Assembly: GCA_019057775.1 (NCBI GenBank)
Contig: JAHLWT010000052.1
Span: 57,711-121,710, forward strand
Source: Promethearchaeota archaeon
GTDB taxonomy: Archaea; Asgardarchaeota; Lokiarchaeia; Sigynarchaeales; SOKP01
Direction: 5' to 3'
Length of the DNA stretch: 64,000 bases
Both the position numbers and the translations under genes were made by a program. The notes beneath the pieces were generated by a model that saw nothing but the letters and a program-made list of their open reading frames with translations, did no database searches and was not told the DNA's origin. Of this stretch, positions 8,138 through 18,037 are shown piece after piece. Numbering within the stretch: the stretch's first letter is position 1; the number at the start of each line of letters is the position of its first letter.

Positions 8138-9898
8138 TTAGTCTGCTTCTCCAAATTTAGCTTTCCAGATAGGATCATTAATTTGTAAAACTCGTCTTTG
8201 AACTTTGCCCACCATGGATTTGGGTATTTCTTCGACAATTTCAATGAGTTTTGGACATTTATAATGAGTTATATTATCTTTACACCAAGAAATTAACGCA
8301 TCCGAATTTATTTTGCCAACTGACTCATCATTTAGTTGAACCCAAGCTTTTACCATCTCTCCAGTTTCCTCATCAGGTAACCCCGCTACTGCAACTTCCA
8401 TTACATCAGGATGTGATCCAAGGAGATCCTCTACTTCTTTTGGAAATACAGAGTATCCCTTATATTTAATCATTTGCTTCTTTCTATCACGTATGACCAT
8501 TTGGCCATCCTCATCCATATATCCTATATCTCCAGTCAAACACCAAACACGCCCATCATACTCTTTAAGTGTTTCTGCTGTTGCTTCTGGTCTGTTTAAA
8601 TATCCCTTCATTACTTGTGGACCACAAACACAGATTTCTCCAGTATTTTCAATACCAAAACCTTGTATAGGGCCTTTATCAAAGTTCTCAGAATCAAATA
8701 TTGCCCAGTCAACACCGGGGTATGGTAAGCCTATTGTTCCGGGTGTATCTGTCCCATTAAATGGTCCTGCACTAACGGCAGTCGTACATTCGGTAAGACC
8801 ATAGGCTTCTACTAATTTTCCACCAACTATCGCTTCAAATGCATCCTTGACAGGTTTATGTAACGGGCCTGCCCCACTTACACATAATCGGAACATATTT
8901 TGGAGTCTAGGTTCGGGATTCTCTTTTAAATAACGGGTTAATCCAATGAAAAGATTTTCAACACCAGGAAGAATAACACCTTTCTCAGGTCCGACTTCTA
9001 ATATTGTATCAATAACTTCTTTTAAAACCAATTCACGTTTCGCAAATAATATATTATAATCTCCTCCTTCAATAACAACGTTCTGAACGATAGTCATTCC
9101 AAATGCATGAAACATAGGTATTATTCCTATACAGGCCATAGGATGACCAGCATCAGGCATCCACATAACGTTTTGCTTAGCGTTTGTAACACAATTATAA
9201 TGTGTGAGAACTGCAGGTTTTGGTACACCTGTCGTGCCTCCAGTCATTAAATAAACGGCCGTATCATTTAAAGGATCAATTTCTACTTCAGGAATATCGA
9301 CTTCCCCTCGTTTTTGACATACATCTAAAAAGTTTATAGCTCCAGGAACCTCACCTTTAGGAATGGTACCGTCCGCAATTAATTGCTCTTTAACAGCTGG
9401 AGGAATAGCTGCTAAATCGACTATACAGGTAGAAATTACAAAATCAAACTTGTATTTATCTTGTATAGGTTTAATTAGACCATACATAACATCCATACAT
9501 ATAAGTCCCTTTGGTTTTACTTGTTCGAGCACATGGAGAATTTCTATAGGTTTATATGTGGGATTAAGTGGGATCACAATTCCTCCCAGTTTAACAGTAG
9601 CAAAATATCCAATTGTAAATTGAAAACAATTAGGTAAAAGAATGGCAATAACATCACCTTTCTTTACCCCCAGTCGGGATAATGACGTAGCGAAAGAATC
9701 TGTGTATTTTCTTAAGACACGATAATTCATGAATGTTTTTGAGAACCACATACATTTGTTTTTGGCAAATTCTTCGGTTTTTTGGTCAAACCAATCACCA
9801 AGACTTATTACAGGGAACTCTGGGTGCTTAGGGACTCCTTCTTGATACTTTTTAAACCAAGGTTTATTATCATCTACATACCATTTTGGTACATTCAT
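8138..9898 (-). CDS. AMP-forming acyl-CoA synthetase (fatty-acid CoA ligase family)
   Basis: Activates a carboxylic acid with ATP and CoA through an acyl-adenylate. Motifs in order: MTGGTTGVPKPAVLTH (P-loop), EAYGLTEC, TGDIGYMDEDGQM, IRDRKKQMIKYKGYSVFPKE, and the C-terminal catalytic lysine region PKSMVGKVQRR. The start at ATG 9898 (MNVPKWYVDD) leaves 586 aa; a longer frame begins at 9928. The sequence DWFDQKTEEFAKNKCMWF near the N-terminus is typical of long- or medium-chain ligases of this superfamily. A second family member lies at 56104-57768. The chain length of the substrate is not readable. Confidence 0.92.
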   Translation of the reverse strand: MNVPKWYVDDNKPWFKKYQEGVPKHPEFPVISLGDWFDQKTEEFAKNKCMWFSKTFMNYRVLRKYTDSFATSLSRLGVKKGDVIAILLPNCFQFTIGYFATVKLGGIVIPLNPTYKPIEILHVLEQVKPKGLICMDVMYGLIKPIQDKYKFDFVISTCIVDLAAIPPAVKEQLIADGTIPKGEVPGAINFLDVCQKRGEVDIPEVEIDPLNDTAVYLMTGGTTGVPKPAVLTHYNCVTNAKQNVMWMPDAGHPMACIGIIPMFHAFGMTIVQNVVIEGGDYNILFAKRELVLKEVIDTILEVGPEKGVILPGVENLFIGLTRYLKENPEPRLQNMFRLCVSGAGPLHKPVKDAFEAIVGGKLVEAYGLTECTTAVSAGPFNGTDTPGTIGLPYPGVDWAIFDSENFDKGPIQGFGIENTGEICVCGPQVMKGYLNRPEATAETLKEYDGRVWCLTGDIGYMDEDGQMVIRDRKKQMIKYKGYSVFPKEVEDLLGSHPDVMEVAVAGLPDEETGEMVKAWVQLNDESVGKINSDALISWCKDNITHYKCPKLIEIVEEIPKSMVGKVQRRVLQINDPIWKAKFGEAD

Positions 9899-10069
9899 TT
9901 TTATTGTCACCAATTTTAAGATTAACAATCATTTAGAATTTTTGTACTAATGACTAATAAATATTATGTAAAATTCAGCAATACGTAATATTTGAATCAT
10001 AAATTTATCTTAAGAACCAGTATAGTATTAAATAATCATTTAGATTTGATCATTTTTCAGGTGAGAATA

Positions 10070-10843
10070 TTGGAGGAAAAAGTCATTATTCCTAATACAA
10101 CTGGAAGTAACCTGCATGGCATAATCTATACATGTATGGATGTTGATCACGCAAAAAATGTTGAGAATCCGCCCATCGTAATATTATGTCATGGTTTTAC
10201 AGGAGATAAATATGAATGGGGACGTTTCCCTGAAACTGCTAAAGCTTGTAATAAAGAAGGAATAGATGTACTCATCTTTGACTTTTCTGGTTCTGGAGAA
10301 AATAAAAGGGTTCCTATAAGACTATACAATCAATTTGAAGATCTTGATTCTGTTTACAAATGGGTTCAGGGACAAAATTATAAAAGAATTGCTGTATTAG
10401 GCCTTTCTTTTGGTGGTCTTACTGCATTAGGTGCAAATCAACCTGGAATCATTACATACATCTTCTGGGCACCATTCTTCTTTCTACACACAACAGAAGA
10501 CAGAACTGATCATTTTAAAGATTTAGATAAAGGACCGGTAGAAATTCCAACATCGGGAGAAGGAGAACCTGTTATCATAGAACTCAGTTTCATGACAGAC
10601 TTCGCAAAATTTCGGGTAAGATCTTTCTTAAAAAAATTGGATCGTCCCACATTAATGATTCAAGGAACTTCTGATGAAGAAGTCCCTGTTGAGTTCACGA
10701 GAAGGGCGTTTAACTTCTTACCTAAAAGAGATAATAACAAACTTATAGAAATTTCAAACGCCTCTCATGATTTTGAAGGTGATCATTTGAAAGAATTCAT
10801 TATGCATTCAATTACGTGGTTAAAAAAGTATCTGATCGTTTAA
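10070..10843 (+). CDS. alpha/beta hydrolase
   Basis: Serine esterase/peptidase-like alpha/beta hydrolase. The oxyanion segment is CHGFTGDKYEW, the nucleophile elbow GLSFGG, the acid GTSDEEVP and the histidine NASHDF, all in the right order and spacing for a complete triad. The length is about 257 aa. The start is uncertain: AGGTGA at 10059-10064 favours TTG 10070, but GTG 10061 and an upstream TTG 9992 are in the same frame. It is divergent from the acyl-CoA synthetase. The family resembles feruloyl-esterase and acyl-peptidase-like hydrolases; the substrate is unknown. Confidence 0.85.
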   Translation: MEEKVIIPNTTGSNLHGIIYTCMDVDHAKNVENPPIVILCHGFTGDKYEWGRFPETAKACNKEGIDVLIFDFSGSGENKRVPIRLYNQFEDLDSVYKWVQGQNYKRIAVLGLSFGGLTALGANQPGIITYIFWAPFFFLHTTEDRTDHFKDLDKGPVEIPTSGEGEPVIIELSFMTDFAKFRVRSFLKKLDRPTLMIQGTSDEEVPVEFTRRAFNFLPKRDNNKLIEISNASHDFEGDHLKEFIMHSITWLKKYLIV

Positions 10844-10868
10844 TTGATACTCTAGATACAGAGAGTTT

Positions 10869-11669
10869 TTAATTATCATTTTTATGAGTAATGTCAATTG
10901 GGCGTCCGGGACTTCCTTGGTAATAGAATTTGCCCGGCTTCCCTCTCCAGCTCTTATGAAGAACCGTGTTGGGGTAAATAACATTATCATCAGTAGTTAA
11001 CGCTCCGCAACCCATAATTATTCCTGGATAGAGTGTATTATTTTTGCCTATTTTAATTTCTAACATCGTAATTTTGCCGAAAATACTGTTCACAGCATGA
11101 CTTGAAAGAGAACTTGTAGGATAGATAAAAGAGTTATCACCAATGTCTGTGAATTCCAATCCAACATAAGCATCATAATATATGACATTTCTCCCTATTT
11201 TATTGTGACTAATCCTCCGAAGAGTTCGATTAATAAGCCAAGGGAATGGCGATTTAGAAGTTAACCAAATAGGAAATTTGATTATGAATCCTCTTTTATG
11301 ATAATACTTCATCCTATGTCCCTCCTCACTATTAATATTATCAAGTACACGCTTAAAAACACCTTCTTTGGGAGGGGATTTTTTATTCCAACTTCGTGTC
11401 CATAAAGCTGTAAATTCAATTAGTATAATTAGATAAAGGTAATATAGAAAAAATAGGAACGGGGGTAGTAGAAATAAGTGTATTAAGGGGGAAATAGAAA
11501 ATAAGCTGATAAATCCATACTCAAATAAGAGAAAAAGCCCTAAACATGCGTATAAAGGCACGAGAAAACTAATGAAATTAATTTTAAAAAAATCAATTGC
11601 AGGGAGTTCTACCGTTTTCTCTTCTTTTTGGTCTGAATCATTTACCTGTTCCATAATTTCTTTATCCAT
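10869..11669 (-). CDS. membrane-anchored left-handed beta-helix (acyltransferase-like) protein
   Basis: 266 residues. After a charged 25-residue start come two to three hydrophobic segments (FLVPLYACLGLFLLF; LFLLPPFLFFLYYLYLIIL). The C-terminal half has hexapeptide-like turns (IGRNVIYYDAYVGLEFTDIGDNSFIYP; IKIGKNNTLYPGIIMGCGAL), which is the left-handed parallel beta-helix fold of acetyl/acyltransferases. Proteins with this layout occur at the end of peptide-synthetase-like proteins and as lipid or sugar modifying enzymes. The usual catalytic histidine is not obvious, although SSHAVN is a candidate. Function inferred only. Confidence 0.65.
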   Translation of the reverse strand: MDKEIMEQVNDSDQKEEKTVELPAIDFFKINFISFLVPLYACLGLFLLFEYGFISLFSISPLIHLFLLPPFLFFLYYLYLIILIEFTALWTRSWNKKSPPKEGVFKRVLDNINSEEGHRMKYYHKRGFIIKFPIWLTSKSPFPWLINRTLRRISHNKIGRNVIYYDAYVGLEFTDIGDNSFIYPTSSLSSHAVNSIFGKITMLEIKIGKNNTLYPGIIMGCGALTTDDNVIYPNTVLHKSWRGKPGKFYYQGSPGRPIDITHKNDN

Positions 11670-11809
11670 TTTCTTAATATTAATATTGATGAAAAACTAT
11701 AAAAAAGTATTCTGAACGTTTAGTAAAAATTAAAAAATCTTTTCTTAAATTTTTCATTAAGATAATTAGATTCAGGTTTAGGAGGTTCTTTTGTGTGTCG
11801 CAAATTACA

Positions 11810-13060
11810 TCATCGTTGATTCACAATTTTTGCTTTTAATTGATCCTTTTGCATGAGTGGGACTATTTTCTTAAAAGTCATAATAAATGCTACGAAACCA
11901 GCAACTCCGGTGACAATTCCAAATAAAATAGGATCATGATATTGTAGTATGAAGGTTCCTAAAAGAGGTCCTATTACTTGAGCAAGACTATCTAAAGTTG
12001 TAGTATAGCCATTTATTTTTCCCATCTCCCTTGGAGATACAGATTGAGTTGTTTTACTTATTAAAATTCCCCTTGAGCATGATACACCATAACTAACAAA
12101 AACTATTAAAACAATGAAAACCCAGATTTCCGGATAAAAATTTCCAAAGATACCCGTTAAAAAGAAAGCAACAACTAAGACTGCTAATCCAAGAATTGTC
12201 ATTTTTTGTTCACCCAATTTTCTTAGCGTTGGCTTGAACAAGGTAAAACGGACTATGGCTCGTGAGATACCTGAAATTGTTAGTAATATACTTATTCCTA
12301 CAGTATCAAGACCTAAGACTAAATTAAAAAAAAATACAAGAGTAATTATGTACAACATAAAAGAAAAAGTGTGCAAACCATACTGGGTTAATAAATATAA
12401 AGCATCTTTGTTTTTCCTCAACGTTATTTTGATTTTACTTTCCCTCTGTACTTTTTCACGTCTGGATTTAGGCCATGATTCTTTTATAAAGAAATATGTA
12501 ATTAAAATGGTAATAAAAGAAAGACCAGCAGCCACTAAACCTGAAAGAGCAAAAGGATATGTGGGTCCCCATATTAGGTTTAAAGATAAAAATCCTCCTA
12601 AAGCTGGGGCGATAAGTCCAGCAAAAGTAAAAACTACTCCAACATTGGTCATTTGAAGACCTCTATCTTTTGGAGGAACTCTATCTGTTATTATAGCTTT
12701 TGTTATTGGAAAATTCCCCCCAAAAATACCATCAACAATTCTTGCAATGAAAAGCAGCCACAGGGAATTTGAAAATGCTAATATTAGAAAGGCAGTGCAT
12801 GTTCCGCTCTCAGCGATTAAGAGCATAGGTTTTCTCCCATATTTATCGCTTAACTTGCCCCAAATCGGTGCAGAAAAAAGTGAAAAAACCGCGTTAGTAG
12901 CAACTAAGGCACCGATGACAAAAGGAGTAGTGTTGTAAATTTTTATGAGAGATGGCAAATATGGAATGATAATATAAAAACCTAAAATATCCACAAAAAG
13001 CCCTATCCACAAATTAGTTAATTCTGGATATTTTTGCTTCTCTGATCTAGGAGATTGCAT
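11810..13060 (-). CDS. major facilitator superfamily transporter
   Basis: A 416-residue polytopic membrane protein with about twelve hydrophobic segments and the MFS motif A GKLSDKYGRKPML between helices 2 and 3. The second half begins with another short cytoplasmic loop (KPTLRKLGEQKM). The general arrangement matches the drug:H+ antiporter group (TetA-like). The substrate cannot be inferred. Start ATG 13060. It is transcribed away from the ABC exporter pair that follows. Confidence 0.9.
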   Translation of the reverse strand: MQSPRSEKQKYPELTNLWIGLFVDILGFYIIIPYLPSLIKIYNTTPFVIGALVATNAVFSLFSAPIWGKLSDKYGRKPMLLIAESGTCTAFLILAFSNSLWLLFIARIVDGIFGGNFPITKAIITDRVPPKDRGLQMTNVGVVFTFAGLIAPALGGFLSLNLIWGPTYPFALSGLVAAGLSFITILITYFFIKESWPKSRREKVQRESKIKITLRKNKDALYLLTQYGLHTFSFMLYIITLVFFFNLVLGLDTVGISILLTISGISRAIVRFTLFKPTLRKLGEQKMTILGLAVLVVAFFLTGIFGNFYPEIWVFIVLIVFVSYGVSCSRGILISKTTQSVSPREMGKINGYTTTLDSLAQVIGPLLGTFILQYHDPILFGIVTGVAGFVAFIMTFKKIVPLMQKDQLKAKIVNQR

Positions 13061-13303
13061 TTTCTTAATTAATCTGGAATATACTGATTTGTAAATTTCA
13101 AAAATCAGAAATTCAGTAATTAGATCGGAAAATCTAGAATTACTTTTAAAATTTCTATCTCTAAGTAGTTATCATACTTTATGAAAATCCAAAAAATTTA
13201 AGCAAATTTTTTATTTAAGTTAATATCAAAGACAATTTTTTAAGTGAAATATTACAATTAATATCTTTATTTTAAAATAAGAATATTAAATGTCATTGAG
13301 GAA

Positions 13304-15148
13304 GTGAATCTTACCTTAAAATCTCTTGAAGAACAGTCTAAAAGAGTAAAATCAGAATTTATTTTTGATGAGAAGGATGATTTCATTAAAGCCCGTAGTA
13401 AAGGAGTTAAATCTTGGGTATTAAAGCACATTTTGTATCGGATCAATAAATTGTTTTTCACTTTTTTTTTGCTATTCATAGTAATTGTCTCTTTTCTTAG
13501 TTCTTTGCTCATGGTTGTTATCGGGAACGCCATAGATATCTTTTCATCAAGAGATTCTAGTCAAGTTGTTTATTTTACCTTAATAGTATTATTGATCGGT
13601 GTAGGGACTCCTTTAATTGGATTATTGGGAAGATTTTGTCGGGAAATTATGGCACAAAAGATAGAGAAGGATGTACGCAAGGAATTTTATTTAAATTTAC
13701 TCGGAAAGAGTCAGTCTTTTCATGATCAGCAGAAGATTGGAGATCTTATGGCAAGAGCTACTAATGATGTGAGGTTTTTAAATTTTTTAATCTCTCCAGC
13801 GCTAGCGCTACTTTTAGATGCTTCCATTAATCTTATCGTTCCTGTTGTTTTGATAGGCTATAATTATCCAATTCAATTAATAATCATTCCAATATTGTTT
13901 AGTGTCACATTCATTTTGTATCTTAGAGGCTTCTTAAAGAAATTAGTACCTGCAACATTGAATAGGCGAATTGCCTTTGGAGAAATGAATGCTATATTAA
14001 ATGAATCTTTGAATGGAATCGAAATTGTTAAATCTATGGCTCAGGAAGAGCAGAGTATAGATAAATACAAGGAAAGTGCTACAAGTTACAAAGATTGGGG
14101 TATAAAAATGGGTGATATACAGGCACGATACCTTCCAATATTATTCCTTTCAATATCAATAACATTAGGTTTAACTCATAGTATAATTCTTAATAGATTG
14201 GGATATATGTCTATAGGAGATATACTTGGCTATATAGGATTATTAATGCGTTTAAGATTTCCAGTTTTTGCATCGATTATGGCATTTGTAATGATACAGC
14301 AAGCTATAGTTGGTGCCAAGAGATTATTAGAAACTATGAATGAAAAATCCGAAATTTACGAGAGTTTAAATCCTATTTCACAAAAAATTAGGGGGGGAAT
14401 TAAATTTGAGCATGTAACTTTTTCATATCCAGGAACACAGAATAAAGTTCTGAAGAATATTAATTTTGAAATATTACCAGGACAATCTATTGCTATTGTA
14501 GGAACTACGGGTTCAGGTAAAACTTCTCTTACAAAACTGATTTCTCGTCTATATGATGTTTCTAAAGGGCGAATTTTAATTGATGGCATTGATGTTAGAA
14601 ATTTTTCACTTCAATCTCTTCGTGATCAAATTGCTTATATTGAACAAGATATTTTCATATTTTCAAGCTCTATTTTAAACAATATTGCTTTTGGGCGTTC
14701 CTTTGAAAAGGACCAAATAATTTCCGTAGCTCAAGAAGCCCAAGCTCATGAGTTTATTATGAATTTACCACATCAGTACGATACTAAAGTCGGAGAGAGA
14801 GGTGTGCAACTAAGTGGGGGAGAACGTCAGCGTCTTGCAATAGCACGCGCATTTCTCTCCGATCCAAAGATTTTAGTATTAGACGACTCAAGCTCAGCCA
14901 TTGATTCAGAAACAGAAGAGAAGATACAAAAGGCAATTTTTAAGATATTGCATGGACGAACTACATTTATCATTACACATAGATTATCTCAGATTCGAAA
15001 TGCAGATCATATTATTGTCCTAAAACAAGGTGAAATAGTAGATCAAGGTACACATGAAGAGCTTTTAAAGAATTCTAAAGAGTATCGTAAAATTTTTGTG
15101 AAGCGATTTGATAAAACTTTGGAAGAATTATTAGGAGGAGGTGACTAA
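13304..15148 (+). CDS. heterodimeric ABC exporter, subunit with degenerate ATP site
   Basis: A full half-transporter: six membrane helices in residues 45-340, then the nucleotide-binding domain with Walker A VGTTGSGKTSL, signature LSGGERQRLAIARA and H-loop TITHR-like TFIITHRLSQ. In Walker B the catalytic Glu is replaced by Asp (ILVLDDSSSAID), the hallmark of the inactive composite site in heterodimeric exporters of the TM287/288 or BmrCD kind. The start is GTG 13304. The partner gene overlaps its end by eight bases, so the two are co-translated. Likely exports lipids, peptides or drugs. Confidence 0.9.
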   Translation: MNLTLKSLEEQSKRVKSEFIFDEKDDFIKARSKGVKSWVLKHILYRINKLFFTFFLLFIVIVSFLSSLLMVVIGNAIDIFSSRDSSQVVYFTLIVLLIGVGTPLIGLLGRFCREIMAQKIEKDVRKEFYLNLLGKSQSFHDQQKIGDLMARATNDVRFLNFLISPALALLLDASINLIVPVVLIGYNYPIQLIIIPILFSVTFILYLRGFLKKLVPATLNRRIAFGEMNAILNESLNGIEIVKSMAQEEQSIDKYKESATSYKDWGIKMGDIQARYLPILFLSISITLGLTHSIILNRLGYMSIGDILGYIGLLMRLRFPVFASIMAFVMIQQAIVGAKRLLETMNEKSEIYESLNPISQKIRGGIKFEHVTFSYPGTQNKVLKNINFEILPGQSIAIVGTTGSGKTSLTKLISRLYDVSKGRILIDGIDVRNFSLQSLRDQIAYIEQDIFIFSSSILNNIAFGRSFEKDQIISVAQEAQAHEFIMNLPHQYDTKVGERGVQLSGGERQRLAIARAFLSDPKILVLDDSSSAIDSETEEKIQKAIFKILHGRTTFIITHRLSQIRNADHIIVLKQGEIVDQGTHEELLKNSKEYRKIFVKRFDKTLEELLGGGD

Positions 15149-16994
15149 AATAGCATATTTTGGTTTGGATGCAGAAGAATATGATCGAATTTATTCAGAT
15201 AAAGAGTTATTCTCCAGAATTATGAAAATTTTTAAACCTTACCACCGTTCGATGAGTATAGTTATAATATTTGTTACTCTTTCATCTTTAACTTATGGAA
15301 TGATTCCTTTTTTAATGAGTTTAATTATTAGGCAATTGGAATTTGAAGCAGATCCTTTTATTCTCATATTTTTCATTCTTAACACATTAATTTTAAACTC
15401 ATTAGGTTATGTTTTCAATTACGTTAATAGAAGAGAAAGCAATCGAGTTGTCTACCAAGTTTGTTATAATTTAAGAAGAGAGACAAATATGAGAGTTCTA
15501 GAACAAGATCTCTCCTTTTTTGATAAGTTTCCAACTGGTAAAATTGTAAGTAGGATAAATTCGGATGGACAAAAATTTGGCGGTGCTATTAACTTATTTA
15601 TGCAAATGATCTCATCTCTCCTTATATTGATAGTTGTGTTAATCCCAATGCTCTTATTGAATATTTTACTTACGGGAATCTTTTTACTAATAGTTCCAAT
15701 TATTTTTGCATTTACTTTATCATTCCGAAAAATTGCGAGAAGAAAATCCTTACTTGGTCAGCGTTCACTTGCACAAGTCAATGCTTTCGTACAAGAATCG
15801 ATGGCAGGTATTCAAATTATTAAAAATTTTCGTCAAGAGAAATCCCAGTTTGCTGAGTTCCAAGCTATAAATAATCAATCTTTTAGAGTAAATATGAGCA
15901 GAGCATTATTTTTAAATATAATCTTTCCTAGCTTGGATATTCTTATTGGTGTCTTATATTCATTATTTGTCTATTTCGGAGGGTATGCAATTGCTATGGG
16001 CACTTTGAGTGCCTCTGAATTTTATTTATTTTTTCAGAGTTCTTGGATTCTATTTCAACCCTTATTTCAAATATCAAGCTTTTGGTCACAATTTCAAGAA
16101 GGTATGGCAGCTGGCGAAAGAATTTTTGCGTTAATGGATTCTCCATCTTTAATAGAGGGGGGAGATTATATATTCGAAAAAATTGAAGGAAAAATTGAAA
16201 TTGAGAATTTAGAATTTAGCTACAATCCTGAAAAACCTGTGTTTAAAAATTTTAATCTTTCAATACAACCTGGAGAATCCATAGCAATCGTTGGTCATAC
16301 TGGTGCTGGTAAATCAAGTCTTACAAAACTATTATTAAGATTATATGAATTTCAGGCAGGTAATATTCGTATTGATGGACAAAATATAAAAGATCTATCA
16401 CTTAATGAATATCGTAAATCTATTGGATTTATTCCTCAAACACCCTTCCTATGGGCAGACACCATTGAAAATAATGTAAAGTATGGGTGCCCAGATGCTA
16501 CTAAAAAAGAAATTATCTGGGCATTAAACCAATCCGGAGGGTGTGAATGGGTTGATAATCTTGATAATGGCTTAGATACCTTCATTATGGAAAGGGGCAA
16601 AGTACTTTCAATGGGTCAACGACAATTAGTTGTTTTCGCAAGAGTTTTATTACAAAATCCAGCAATCTTGATATTGGATGAAGCAACTGCTTCTGTTGAT
16701 CCGTTTACGGAAACTCAAATTCAAGAAGCAATGGAAAAAGTAATGCAAGGACGTACAACGATTATTATTGCTCACAGATTAGTGACAGTTCGACATGTTG
16801 ATAGAATTATCGTCCTCGATCATGGAAAAATAGTTGAAGAGGGAAATCATGAAAATCTTATGAATAAAAATGGTTATTATGCTCGGTTATATAATACCTA
16901 TTTTAAGCACCAGTCTTATGAGTTCATAGAAGGATATAAAGTAAAACATCAAAAAAAGCCTTTATCTTTTAATCACCTCAATAAAAAAAATTAA
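15141..16994 (+). CDS. heterodimeric ABC exporter, subunit with consensus ATP site
   Basis: The partner of the preceding half-transporter: membrane domain in residues 30-320, then Walker A VGHTGAGKSSL, Walker B ILILDEATASVD with the catalytic Glu present, and IIIAHRL for the H-loop. Its signature is LSMGQRQL rather than LSGGQ, so the composite site it shares with the first subunit is the altered one, as usual in this class. GTG 15141 is the conventional start, but the strong ribosome-binding sequence GGAGGTGA lies on top of it (15137-15144). It would fit an ATA start at 15150 better, five bases downstream. Confidence 0.88.
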   Translation: MTKIAYFGLDAEEYDRIYSDKELFSRIMKIFKPYHRSMSIVIIFVTLSSLTYGMIPFLMSLIIRQLEFEADPFILIFFILNTLILNSLGYVFNYVNRRESNRVVYQVCYNLRRETNMRVLEQDLSFFDKFPTGKIVSRINSDGQKFGGAINLFMQMISSLLILIVVLIPMLLLNILLTGIFLLIVPIIFAFTLSFRKIARRKSLLGQRSLAQVNAFVQESMAGIQIIKNFRQEKSQFAEFQAINNQSFRVNMSRALFLNIIFPSLDILIGVLYSLFVYFGGYAIAMGTLSASEFYLFFQSSWILFQPLFQISSFWSQFQEGMAAGERIFALMDSPSLIEGGDYIFEKIEGKIEIENLEFSYNPEKPVFKNFNLSIQPGESIAIVGHTGAGKSSLTKLLLRLYEFQAGNIRIDGQNIKDLSLNEYRKSIGFIPQTPFLWADTIENNVKYGCPDATKKEIIWALNQSGGCEWVDNLDNGLDTFIMERGKVLSMGQRQLVVFARVLLQNPAILILDEATASVDPFTETQIQEAMEKVMQGRTTIIIAHRLVTVRHVDRIIVLDHGKIVEEGNHENLMNKNGYYARLYNTYFKHQSYEFIEGYKVKHQKKPLSFNHLNKKN

Positions 16995-17356
16995 ATCCCT
17001 TCTATCGAATTTATTATCTCCTGCGATAATTTTATACATTTCTCACATAAGTTTAGATCTATCAATTTATTCAAATAATAATCGGCTTTTACTCGATTAT
17101 CTCTTAATTTATCTAACCAATTTTTTAAATAATCCTCATCAAGTTCATCCAAAGCATCAAGAACAGCTTGATGTTGACTTTCTTTATTAAAACTTCTTGC
17201 TTTATGTTTTTTCAGATGTTCTCTTGTCGTTAAAAAAGCGGCATAGTATGCTCGTCCTATTACAGTTCTAAATTTCCCTTGTTCGTCTAATTCCTTGTTA
17301 TCTTTTATTGTTCTTGCTATATCTAAGAAAATCTCTGGATTAAATAAATTTCTCAC
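16991..17356 (-). CDS. HEPN domain protein
   Basis: 121 residues with the HEPN helical pattern: GRAYYAAFLTTREHLKKH in the second helix and LRDNRVKADYYLN near the C-terminus, where this subfamily carries Arg...Asp-Tyr instead of the Rx4-6H ribonuclease motif. It starts with GTG 17356, three bases after GGTGAT, ten bases downstream of the stop of the 217-residue protein. The three genes 18919-16991 run in one direction and look like one operon. The stop overlaps the ABC exporter end by four bases. Probably the HEPN part of a defence or toxin-like module. Confidence 0.72.
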   Translation of the reverse strand: MRNLFNPEIFLDIARTIKDNKELDEQGKFRTVIGRAYYAAFLTTREHLKKHKARSFNKESQHQAVLDALDELDEDYLKNWLDKLRDNRVKADYYLNKLIDLNLCEKCIKLSQEIINSIEGI

Positions 17357-17366
17357 TAAATCACCA

Positions 17367-18020
17367 TCACATTTCGAGCTTAATGAAAAATGCTTTTTTC
17401 AATTCTTTAATTCTTTTAACATCTTCTTCTGAACTAATAAGAATCATAGATTTAATTCTATAATATATTATATCGTTTATCATTTTCCACAATAACATTT
17501 CTCGTTCGAAAGTGATTCCTTTAAAATTTAAAGAGAGTACAAGTTTTGCATAATCTGGAATTTCCCAATCTTCTTCAAAAAAGATAATATTTTCAAAAAT
17601 TAGATTTTCTTGGTCAAAGAACTCGTTTAATCCTCTTTCTACTTGGCTTATAAATTTCCTAAAGATTGAATCATGAATAATTAAATTCTCTACTTCTTCA
17701 CTAAATTTTAATGAAAATCTCCTTGATATTATATCTGTCTGAAGAGAATCAAAAGTTACTCTTTCTCTAAGAATTTTTGGAAAATAAATCAATTCAGGTT
17801 TAGTTAATGTCGAATCTTTATGTAAATAACTTTCTTCGTATGGCTTCATTGAATTAAATATTAGTTCTTCCTCACGAATTATGTCTTTTTCAACATCAAT
17901 TATTCCTGTAGCATCAGTAGGAAATATTAAATTAACATCTGATGTATTAATGTTTTCAAAACTGCGATAAATTCTTGGAGTATCCTGTGATGCTTCTAAA
18001 TCATTCTGAATTGATTCCAT
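17367..18020 (-). CDS. hypothetical protein of HEPN operon (217 aa)
   Basis: I do not recognise this protein. It has 217 residues, is acidic at the N-terminus and hydrophobic-alternating in the C-terminal half (NIIFFEEDWEIPDYAKLVLS; FEREMLLWKMINDIIYYRI), suggesting a small alpha/beta domain followed by helices. No nucleotidyltransferase GS...DxD motif is visible, so it is not the ordinary MNT partner of a HEPN. It sits 17 bp downstream of the 293-residue gene and 10 bp upstream of the HEPN gene, which strongly suggests a shared job. Confidence 0.6.
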   Translation of the reverse strand: MESIQNDLEASQDTPRIYRSFENINTSDVNLIFPTDATGIIDVEKDIIREEELIFNSMKPYEESYLHKDSTLTKPELIYFPKILRERVTFDSLQTDIISRRFSLKFSEEVENLIIHDSIFRKFISQVERGLNEFFDQENLIFENIIFFEEDWEIPDYAKLVLSLNFKGITFEREMLLWKMINDIIYYRIKSMILISSEEDVKRIKELKKAFFIKLEM

Positions 18021-18037
18021 TTTTTCAATAACATTTT